This document shows positions 25,878 to 32,073 of a stretch of DNA of 32,073 bases, one piece after another. The position numbers were made by a program, and so were the translations under genes. Numbering within the stretch: the first letter of the stretch is position 1; each line of letters starts with the position of its first letter. Below the pieces are notes generated by a model. The model saw nothing but the letters and a program-made list of their open reading frames with translations, did no database searches and had not been told where the DNA came from. The DNA is from CACIIZ01 sp045565285 (GTDB lineage Bacteria > Pseudomonadota > Alphaproteobacteria > Rhodobacterales > Rhodobacteraceae): positions 1-32,073 of the forward strand of contig JBJLFR010000006.1 of NCBI GenBank assembly GCA_045565285.1. Direction: 5' to 3'.

Positions 25878-27087
25878 TCAACAACTAAAAACGTTTAATG
25901 AAGCTATAAAATTAATCCTATCCCTAAAAAAGAATATTAAAGTTGGAACCGAAGAGATTAATTTAAATAATTCTCTAAATCGTATATTAGCAGAAAATTT
26001 AAAAACTTTATGTGATAATCCTCCAATGGATGTTTCATCTATGGATGGATATGCAATAAATGAAAAAGATCATCACAAAAACAAAATACTTGAAGTTATT
26101 GATGAATCTTCTGCAGGCCGTCCAAGTAATAAAAATTTATCTTCTGGAAAAGCAGTAAGAATATTTACTGGAGCAGCGATACCAAAAGGTGCAAATAAAG
26201 TTATAATTCAGGAAAATATTAAGGTTTTAGAAGGAAAAAAAATTCAAATTAAAAAAAGTTTGGATCTTGATAATTCATATATCAGAAAAAAAGGGGTGGA
26301 CTTTAAAAAAGGAAAATATGTTGAACTTAATAGGATAATTTCACCTAGAGAAGTACTGCTTTTAGCTTCAATGGGTTATGGAAGATTTAAAGTATTAAAA
26401 AAAATTAGAATTTCAATTATTACAGTAGGTAATGAATTAATTAAGCCAGGTACAAAAAATATTAAAAATAAGGTGTATGCTTCTAATGCTTATGGATTAG
26501 CAGGATTATTAAAAAAATATTCATGTAAATGTAAGATTATGCCAATTTCATATGATACTGTTCCTTCAATCAGAAAAAATCTGATAAATTCCTTAAATTA
26601 TTCAGATTTAATAATTACAATTGGTGGAGCATCTGTTGGTAATTATGATCTAGTAAAGTCCACTATAGAAAAGTTATGTGGGAAATTTTTGTTTGAAAAA
26701 GTAAATATTAAACCAGGAAAACCAACTTTTGCAGGCCTTTTGCAACAAACTCCTATAATTGGATTACCTGGTAATCCAGTTTCTTCCTATGTTTGTGCAC
26801 AGTTATTTATTGTTCCACTTATAAAAGAGTTATTTAATTTCAAAAAGAAATCGCATGAAGTATTAATAGCTTACTTAAATTCTGATATTCCAAGAAATGG
26901 TTCTAGAATGCATTTTATGAGGGGAACTTTATCATTAATTAATGATAAAAATATTGTTACGCCTAAAAAGAAACAAGATAGTTCTTTAGTTAAGACATTA
27001 CAAGAGTCAAATTGTTTAATTATTAGACCACCGTTTGATCATGCGAAAATAAAAGGTGATAAAATAGAAATTATTAAATTAATATAA
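25843..27087 (+). CDS. moeA: Molybdopterin molybdenumtransferase
   Basis: MoeA inserts molybdate into molybdopterin-AMP to make active cofactor. The ORF has 414 residues. Visible motifs are PMDVSSMDGYAI, IFTGAAIPKGAN, ITVGNELIKPGT, IGGASVGNYDLVK, VNIKPGKPTFAG and GLPGNPVSSYV, which is the full MoeA core followed by the C-terminal beta domain. The ATG at 25843 overlaps moaC by 35 bases. A TTG at 25864, preceded by GGAAGG ten bases upstream, would remove seven unconserved residues and is a plausible alternative start. Molybdoenzyme users are not in the window. Confidence 0.95.
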   Translation: MVEGLENLSEINQQLKTFNEAIKLILSLKKNIKVGTEEINLNNSLNRILAENLKTLCDNPPMDVSSMDGYAINEKDHHKNKILEVIDESSAGRPSNKNLSSGKAVRIFTGAAIPKGANKVIIQENIKVLEGKKIQIKKSLDLDNSYIRKKGVDFKKGKYVELNRIISPREVLLLASMGYGRFKVLKKIRISIITVGNELIKPGTKNIKNKVYASNAYGLAGLLKKYSCKCKIMPISYDTVPSIRKNLINSLNYSDLIITIGGASVGNYDLVKSTIEKLCGKFLFEKVNIKPGKPTFAGLLQQTPIIGLPGNPVSSYVCAQLFIVPLIKELFNFKKKSHEVLIAYLNSDIPRNGSRMHFMRGTLSLINDKNIVTPKKKQDSSLVKTLQESNCLIIRPPFDHAKIKGDKIEIIKLI

Positions 27088-27101
27088 TCTTTTTAGATTT
27101 C

Positions 27102-27130
27102 TTGACATGGGAAAAGAACAATTGTAGAAC
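27102..27130 (+). promoter_or_regulatory. lexA promoter
   Basis: A perfect -35 TTGACA (27102-27107) is followed by a 17-bp spacer and TAGAAC (27125-27130) as a four-of-six -10. The SOS box covers the downstream part of the spacer and the -10, so LexA binding would block RNA polymerase. The ATG at 27151 follows an AAGG ribosome-binding site at 27137-27140. Confidence 0.75.
27116..27130 (+). promoter_or_regulatory. LexA (SOS) box GAAC-N7-GAAC
   Basis: GAAC (27116-27119), seven bases, then GAAC (27127-27130) is an exact match to the alphaproteobacterial LexA operator, known as GTTC-N7-GTTC on the other strand. It lies 20 bases before the lexA ATG and indicates autorepression. Confidence 0.92.
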
Positions 27131-27150
27131 AAAATTAAGGAAAAAATTTT

Positions 27151-27828
27151 ATGCTAACAAAAAAACAATTAGAACTATTAATTTTTCTTGAAGAAAAAAT
27201 AAACAATTCAACAATACCCCCTTCATTTGAAGAAATGAAACTTGAATTAAACTTAAAATCAAAATCAGGAATTCATCGACTAATTTTAGCACTTGAAGAA
27301 AGAGGGTTTTTAAGAAGGTTACCGCACAGGGCAAGATCAATTCAAATACTAAAATCTTATAAGTCAATCAATAGTAATAGTAAAAAAAATAATGTTAATC
27401 TAGAAAATTTAAAAAATTATAATAGGGTAGATAAAACCTCTGTAGATATTCCATTAGTTGGAAACATAGCTGCTGGTTCACCTATTGATGCAATTTATAA
27501 TGAACATGAAAAAATAAACATACCAACTTTTCTTTTAGGTAAAGGAAATTATTTTGCCCTTAATATAATTGGAGATTCCATGATAGATGTTGGAATAAAT
27601 GAAGGAGATATAGCTATTATAAGACAAAAAAATGATGCAAAAGACGGTGATTTAGTTGTAGCACTTATAAATGATCAAGAAACTACATTAAAGCGATTTA
27701 AAAGAATGGGGCAAAAAATAATACTTAAGGCGGAAAATAAAAAACACAAATCTCAGGTTTATGAATCAGGATCAAATTTAAAAATTCAGGGTATTTTGTC
27801 TGGTTTAATAAGAAAATATAATTCATAA
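27151..27828 (+). CDS. lexA: LexA repressor (SOS regulator, self-cleaving)
   Basis: LexA represses DNA-damage genes and cleaves itself when RecA filaments form. The protein has 225 residues. The winged-helix domain spans about 1-66 (PSFEEMK, SKSGIHRLILALEERGFLRRL in register). After a Ser/Asn/Lys linker comes the S24 peptidase domain: cleavage site Ala108-Gly109 in NIAAGSP, nucleophile Ser143 (GDSM) and Lys181 (TTLKRF). Everything needed for autocleavage is present. Its own promoter carries an SOS box, so it can be controlled separately from moeA upstream. In many alphaproteobacteria a comEC-type competence gene sits between lexA and gltX; here gltX follows after 34 bp. Confidence 0.97.
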   Translation: MLTKKQLELLIFLEEKINNSTIPPSFEEMKLELNLKSKSGIHRLILALEERGFLRRLPHRARSIQILKSYKSINSNSKKNNVNLENLKNYNRVDKTSVDIPLVGNIAAGSPIDAIYNEHEKINIPTFLLGKGNYFALNIIGDSMIDVGINEGDIAIIRQKNDAKDGDLVVALINDQETTLKRFKRMGQKIILKAENKKHKSQVYESGSNLKIQGILSGLIRKYNS

Positions 27829-27862
27829 TATTTATTATAATATTAAATAAAAAACCAAACTA

Positions 27863-29272
27863 ATGGACAATTTTACCAAAACTAGCACTATAACTAGATT
27901 TGCCCCATCACCTACAGGATATCTTCATTTAGGTGGTGCAAGAACTGCCTTATTCAATTGGATTTTTGCTAAAAAGTTTAAAGGTAAATTTTTATTACGA
28001 ATAGAAGATACTGATAAAAGTCGTTTAAATAAAAAGGCATTATCAGCGATATTTGATGGTCTTAAATGGTTGGGTATTAATTGGAATGACGAAGTAATTT
28101 ATCAATCTGAAAGAGATAAACAATATCGAGAAGTTGTAGAAAAATTATTGCAAGAGGGTTATGCCTATAGATGTTATTCTTCAAAAGATGAAATAGATAA
28201 TTTTAAAAATAAACTTTTAAAACTTGGTAAAACAACTAAGTTTATTTCTCCCTGGAGAGAGAAAACTAATAATAAAACCAATAATCAATATGTAGTAAGA
28301 TTTAAGGTTCCAGAAAGTGGTGAAATTAAAATTAAAGATGGTGTTCAAGGAGATATAACGTGGAATTGTAAAAACTTGGAGGACTTAATTTTACTAAGAT
28401 CCGATGGATCAGCAACGTATAATCTTGCAGCTGTAGTTGACGACCATGATACTAATGTTTCTGATGTTATCAGAGGAGATGACCATTTAACAAATACAGC
28501 CAGTCAAAAACTTATATATAATGCTCTTAATTGGGAAATACCAAGATTTTCACATATTCCACTTATTCATGGGTTTGATGGAAAAAAATTGTCAAAAAGA
28601 CATGGCGCTGTAAGTGTTAATTCATATATAAATGATGGTATAAAATCATCTGCTTTAGTACGATATTTATGTCAATTAGGTTTAGATACTGGCAATGATG
28701 AGCTAAGGTCTATTGATAATATAATAAAAGATTTTGAAATAAAAAAAATTGTAAAAAGCCCAGCTAGATTTGATTCAGTAAAACTAAATGACATCTGTAG
28801 TAAAATAATTAGAAATACAGATGATGAAACAATAATAAATGATTTAATTTATTTTCTTAGTTACAGTAAAATGCCTACCTTAACACAAAATCAACAAGAT
28901 AAAATTAAAACAGCTTTACCCTTCTTAAAAATTCGTTCAAAAAATTTTTACGAACTTTATAAACAGTCAAAATTTATATTGATAAAAGATATAATTACGT
29001 TGAACGAAGAATCTAAAGAATTAATAACCAATAAAAATATTTTATTAATTAAAGCACTATCAGAAAAATTAAAAAATATAAAATGGGCAAAAGATAACAT
29101 AAATAAAACTATTAAATCTTTTGCTTTAGAAAATAATAAAGATTTTAAAGATATAGCCAAATTGATAAGAATCGCTATAGTAGGTTCATCTAATTCCCCT
29201 GGCATATATGACATGATGATAGTGTTAGGAAAAATAGAGGTAATTCGTAGATTTACGATTTTGGAAATTTAA
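27863..29272 (+). CDS. gltX: Glutamate–tRNA ligase
   Basis: GltX charges tRNA-Glu (and in many alphaproteobacteria tRNA-Gln before transamidation). The protein has 469 residues. The class I HIGH-type motif is PSPTGYLHLGG with HLGG at 22-25, and the KMSKS-type motif is KLSKR at 242-246. RIEDTDKSR and GDDHLTNTASQ are also characteristic. The C-terminal anticodon-binding helical domain is present but Lys/Asn-rich and divergent. No clear Shine-Dalgarno precedes the ATG. gltA starts four bases after its stop. Confidence 0.96.
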   Translation: MDNFTKTSTITRFAPSPTGYLHLGGARTALFNWIFAKKFKGKFLLRIEDTDKSRLNKKALSAIFDGLKWLGINWNDEVIYQSERDKQYREVVEKLLQEGYAYRCYSSKDEIDNFKNKLLKLGKTTKFISPWREKTNNKTNNQYVVRFKVPESGEIKIKDGVQGDITWNCKNLEDLILLRSDGSATYNLAAVVDDHDTNVSDVIRGDDHLTNTASQKLIYNALNWEIPRFSHIPLIHGFDGKKLSKRHGAVSVNSYINDGIKSSALVRYLCQLGLDTGNDELRSIDNIIKDFEIKKIVKSPARFDSVKLNDICSKIIRNTDDETIINDLIYFLSYSKMPTLTQNQQDKIKTALPFLKIRSKNFYELYKQSKFILIKDIITLNEESKELITNKNILLIKALSEKLKNIKWAKDNINKTIKSFALENNKDFKDIAKLIRIAIVGSSNSPGIYDMMIVLGKIEVIRRFTILEI

Positions 29273-29276
29273 AAAA

Positions 29277-30578
29277 ATGCATAATAATAATAATAATAAT
29301 AAAATCCTTCTTGAAATTAATAATAATAAATTTGATCTACCTATTTTAACTGGTTCTACTGGTCCTGATGTTATTGACATAAAAAATTTATATAAGTTAA
29401 GTAATTTATTTACTTTTGATCCAGGTTTTACATCAACCGCTTCATGCGAAAGTTCTATAACTTTTATTGATGGTGATAAAGGACAGTTATTATATAGAGG
29501 TTTTGATATTGCTGAATTAGCAATTAAGTCAAATTTTCTTGAGGTATGTTACTTGCTTCTTTACGGAAATCTACCAAAAAAGGATCAATTATTTCAATTC
29601 AAACAACGTGTAACTAGACACACAATGCTTCATGAACAAATGATTTATTTTTTTAGAGGTTTCCGACGAGATGCTCACCCAATGGCAATAATTTGTGGAG
29701 TGCAAGGTGCAATGTCATCATTTTATCATGATAGCCTAGATATAAATGATCCCTGGCAAAGAGAAGTAGCATCTATTAGAATGATAGCAAAACTGCCAAC
29801 TATAGTAGCTTATGCATATAAATATTCATCTGGGCAACCATTTGTATATCCAAATAATTCTTTAGATTATGCTGAAAATTTTTTATATATGTGTTTTTCA
29901 GTTCCAGCTGAAAAATATAAATCAAATCCAATCTTAAACAAAGCAATGGATCGTATTTTCATTTTACATGCAGATCATGAACAAAATGCGTCAACATCAA
30001 CTGTTCGTCTTGCAGGTTCTTCAGGAGCAAACCCTTTTGCATGTATTGCAGCAGGAATTGCATGTCTTTGGGGACCAGCACATGGAGGAGCGAACGAGGC
30101 TTGTCTAGATATGCTAAAAGAAATTGGATCAGTTGATCGAATTCCTGAATTTATTAACCGTGCCAAAGACAAAAATGATCCTTTTCGTTTAATGGGGTTT
30201 GGACATCGAGTTTATAAAAACTTTGATCCAAGAGCAAAAGTAATGAAAGAAAGTGCTGACGAAGTTTTAAACCTTCTAGGAATAAATGATAATAAAACTC
30301 TACAAGTTGCTAAAGAACTTGAAAAAATTGCACTAGAAGATAATTACTTTATTGAAAAAAAACTCTATCCTAATGTTGATTTCTATTCAGGTATTATATT
30401 AGAAGCAATGGGATTTCCTACTTCAATGTTTACACCGATTTTTGCCCTTGCTAGAACAGTAGGATGGATATCTCATTGGATGGAAATGCATTCTGACCCT
30501 AACAAAAAAATAGGTAGACCAAGACAGCTTTATACTGGAAACCTAGAGAAACCATTCATTGACATAAAAAAACGTTGA
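29277..30578 (+). CDS. gltA: Citrate synthase
   Basis: GltA condenses acetyl-CoA with oxaloacetate at the entry of the TCA cycle. The protein has 433 residues, of the hexameric type II length. Catalytic residues are His269 (GPAHGGANEA), His310 (GFGHRVYK) and Asp368 (NVDFYSG). The N-terminal beta domain (ILTGSTGPDVIDI, FTFDPGFTSTASCESSI in register) fits type II enzymes. The first residues are His followed by six Asn, encoded by a triplet repeat. It sits four bases after gltX and converges on lpxB with a five-base gap. Confidence 0.98.
   Translation: MHNNNNNNKILLEINNNKFDLPILTGSTGPDVIDIKNLYKLSNLFTFDPGFTSTASCESSITFIDGDKGQLLYRGFDIAELAIKSNFLEVCYLLLYGNLPKKDQLFQFKQRVTRHTMLHEQMIYFFRGFRRDAHPMAIICGVQGAMSSFYHDSLDINDPWQREVASIRMIAKLPTIVAYAYKYSSGQPFVYPNNSLDYAENFLYMCFSVPAEKYKSNPILNKAMDRIFILHADHEQNASTSTVRLAGSSGANPFACIAAGIACLWGPAHGGANEACLDMLKEIGSVDRIPEFINRAKDKNDPFRLMGFGHRVYKNFDPRAKVMKESADEVLNLLGINDNKTLQVAKELEKIALEDNYFIEKKLYPNVDFYSGIILEAMGFPTSMFTPIFALARTVGWISHWMEMHSDPNKKIGRPRQLYTGNLEKPFIDIKKR
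29281..29302 (+). repeat. Triplet microsatellite in the gltA 5' coding end
   Basis: Seven uninterrupted ATA units (29281-29301) directly after the start codon and first His base read in frame as six Asn codons (AAT). Slippage would add or remove Asn residues without shifting the frame. Confidence 0.85.
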
Positions 30579-30583
30579 TCCCA

Positions 30584-31807
30584 CTAAATTTTTAATATTT
30601 CATCGTTTAGATATTGTAATGAAATTTTTGCGGCTTTTTCACTTGGTTTTTTTTCTTTAGTAGATAGAAGATTAATAACATTCTTAAATGCTTCTTTTTG
30701 ATTTTTTTGCAAAGTAACATTTGATAAAAGCTCTTTTACGGAATTTTCAATAGAATGCACTCTACATTTTTCAAACAAAAACTCTGGCACAACAGGTTTT
30801 TCAAGAATGATATTAATAAGATTTGCTGATTTTAATTTTACAGAAATTTTTAATATCTTTTCAAAAAACCAACTACACTTGTATATAGAAATCATTGGAG
30901 TCCCCATTTTAGCAAGTTCTAATGAAACTGAACCAGAAGTATTGATTGCCAATGTGGATAACTTGAAAAGTGAAAGTTTAAATGAATTGAATTCTTCAAC
31001 ACTAACTTCAGATTCAGATAATATCTTAACATTCAGTTTATATTTTGCTATATTTAGTTTTAAATATTTAAAAACATTCCCTGGAGAAGGAATAACAAAT
31101 TCTAAATCGTCAAATTGCGAACTTAAATTTTTTATTAATTTGGCATAAATAGGAAGCATAAATTTTATTTCTGACACTCTAGACCCTGGTAAAATTGATA
31201 TTATTCTCTTTGATCTATCAATCTTTATCATTTTAAAAAAATTATCCTGTTCATTATCATTTGGAAGAATTTCTTTAGAAACCGGATGTCCTACAAAATC
31301 ACAACTTAATCCATATTTTTCAAAATAAGGCTTTTCAAAAGGTAAAAGTGCTAAAACTTTATCATATAATAAAGACATTTCTTTAGCCCTCTTAGCTCTC
31401 CAAGCCCAAACAGATGGCGCTACATAGTGAATAATAGGTACATATTTATCTTTCTTTCTTATTTTTTTTACTAATCTAAAACAAAAATCTGGGCTATCAA
31501 TAGTTATTATTAAATCAGGTTTCCATACATTGGTATAATTTTTTAAACTAAAAATAATAGAATAAATTTTGAAGATGCTTGATATTACTTCTGAAATACC
31601 CATCAGGGATAAATCTTCTATTCTATAAAGACAAGTTAACCCTTCGTTTTTCATTTTTGGACCACCTATTCCTTGAAAAACTAATTCTTTTTTGTGTGAA
31701 TTATTCAAATTGACTATTTCTTGAAATTGATTTTTCATTTCTTTTATCAATTTTGAACCTAAAATATCACCAGAAGGTTCCCCAGCAATTATTAAAATTT
31801 TATACAT
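30584..31807 (-). CDS. lpxB: Lipid-A-disaccharide synthase
   Basis: LpxB joins UDP-diacylglucosamine and lipid X to form the lipid A disaccharide, at the inner face of the cytoplasmic membrane. The protein has 407 residues. Conserved stretches are ILIIAGEPSGDILG, FQGIGGPKM, LSLMGISEVI, IDSPDFCFRLVKK, HYVAPSVWAWRAKRAK and CDFVGHPV, with the SGSVSLELAK donor-site motif (NTSGSVSLELAKMGTPM) in the second half. It lies 15 bp downstream of the lpxI coding end on the same strand, the usual lpxI–lpxB order. Presence of lpxB indicates a lipid A outer membrane. Confidence 0.97.
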   Translation of the reverse strand: MYKILIIAGEPSGDILGSKLIKEMKNQFQEIVNLNNSHKKELVFQGIGGPKMKNEGLTCLYRIEDLSLMGISEVISSIFKIYSIIFSLKNYTNVWKPDLIITIDSPDFCFRLVKKIRKKDKYVPIIHYVAPSVWAWRAKRAKEMSLLYDKVLALLPFEKPYFEKYGLSCDFVGHPVSKEILPNDNEQDNFFKMIKIDRSKRIISILPGSRVSEIKFMLPIYAKLIKNLSSQFDDLEFVIPSPGNVFKYLKLNIAKYKLNVKILSESEVSVEEFNSFKLSLFKLSTLAINTSGSVSLELAKMGTPMISIYKCSWFFEKILKISVKLKSANLINIILEKPVVPEFLFEKCRVHSIENSVKELLSNVTLQKNQKEAFKNVINLLSTKEKKPSEKAAKISLQYLNDEILKI

Positions 31808-31822
31808 TATTAATCCAACAAG

Positions 31823-32073
31823 TTACTTAACAACAAAAATAAAAAGATCTAATTCATCAGCTAATTTTATTAATTTTTCTTTATTTAAAAGAATTAGTTT
31901 ATTTTCCATAAGTGCTAAACCGTTAAGTTTTGCATTTTTAATATTTATTAAAGTTTTTTCTCCAATTACTGGAAAGTCAAATCTAGGATCCTGATTTACT
32001 TTTAACGACTTAAAGAAAATTCCATTAGAAAAATTATTTAACATGATTTTATTCTTAAAATTTTTAACAAATT
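31823..32073 (-). CDS. lpxI: UDP-2,3-diacylglucosamine pyrophosphatase LpxI (C-terminal part, cut by window edge)
   Basis: LpxI hydrolyses UDP-2,3-diacylglucosamine to lipid X in alphaproteobacteria and others that lack LpxH. Only the last 83 or so codons are in the window. The visible part contains QDPRFDFPVIGEKTLINIKNA in register, corresponding to the conserved QDxRxDLPxIGxxT motif of the DUF1009 domain, and a terminal ADELDLFIFV. The frame stays open upstream to the window edge, so the ATG at 32044 is probably an internal Met and the real start lies outside. It precedes lpxB by 15 bp. Confidence 0.85.
   Translation of the reverse strand, partial: FVKNFKNKIMLNNFSNGIFFKSLKVNQDPRFDFPVIGEKTLINIKNAKLNGLALMENKLILLNKEKLIKLADELDLFIFVVK

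Noticed and set aside
30807..31148. 113-aa ORF on the plus strand inside lpxB
   Set aside because: Fully antisense to conserved lpxB coding sequence with no own ribosome-binding site or family match; treated as a shadow.
1..32073. CRISPR array, insertion sequence, prophage or defence island
   Set aside because: No regularly spaced repeats, transposase, integrase, att-like duplication or toxin-antitoxin pair was found; the gene content is housekeeping throughout.

Overview
The window is a compact, strongly AT-rich piece of bacterial chromosome that reads as an alphaproteobacterium. The evidence is a set of gene neighbourhoods and sites known from that class: tRNA-Leu–tig–clpP–clpX; glnB–glnA; accB–accC–aat with a NDUFA12-type complex I accessory gene and mlaD nearby; a trp operon split so that only trpE/G/D/C sit together, followed by moaC–moeA–lexA–gltX–gltA and convergent lpxI–lpxB; an RNase E ending in a Gly-Trp-Trp tail; and a GAAC-N7-GAAC SOS box in front of lexA. 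Short or overlapping gene spacing, AT-rich codons, many Lys/Asn/Ile residues and complete biosynthetic genes suggest a streamlined free-living (perhaps marine) lineage rather than a decaying symbiont. That lifestyle is inference, and I cannot name a genus.

Layout. 1-3699: a bactofilin gene (+) converges on prfB and a PBP1A-like gene (both -). 3700-4083: the only gene-free stretch over 300 bp, a divergent promoter region with hairpins. 4084-9917: rne, a DsbA/Com1-like thioredoxin-fold gene, accB, accC and aat (all +). 9934-14248: a minus-strand block read as tRNA-Leu(UAG), tig, clpP, clpX, the NDUFA12-type gene and mlaD. 14512-16316: glnB and glnA (+), converging on a lone DUF3445 heme-demethylase-type gene (-). 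17353-19308: parE (+). 19420-30578: ppiD, trpE, trpG, trpD, trpC, moaC, moeA, lexA, gltX and gltA (+), with a 38-codon membrane-peptide ORF on the opposite strand between trpE and trpG. 30584-32073: lpxB and the C-terminal part of lpxI (-), the latter cut by the window edge.

How the genes work together. Most are housekeeping genes: translation (prfB, gltX, tRNA-Leu), protein quality control (tig, clpPX, ppiD, the DsbA-like gene, aat for the N-end rule), RNA decay (rne), envelope building (bactofilin, PBP1A, lpxI/lpxB, mlaD, and accB/C for fatty acids), nitrogen control and assimilation (glnB/glnA), tryptophan and molybdopterin biosynthesis, and the SOS repressor. I see no CRISPR array, insertion sequence, prophage, toxin-antitoxin or defence island.

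Points that stand out: (1) the PBP1A homologue keeps its glycosyltransferase but appears to have lost the catalytic serine and the KTG motif of its transpeptidase; (2) a heme-dependent N-demethylase alpha-type gene sits alone next to the glutamine synthetase locus; (3) an undescribed-looking 38-aa membrane ORF interrupts the trp genes on the opposite strand; (4) four convergent gene pairs are separated by 4-17 bp without visible intrinsic terminators.
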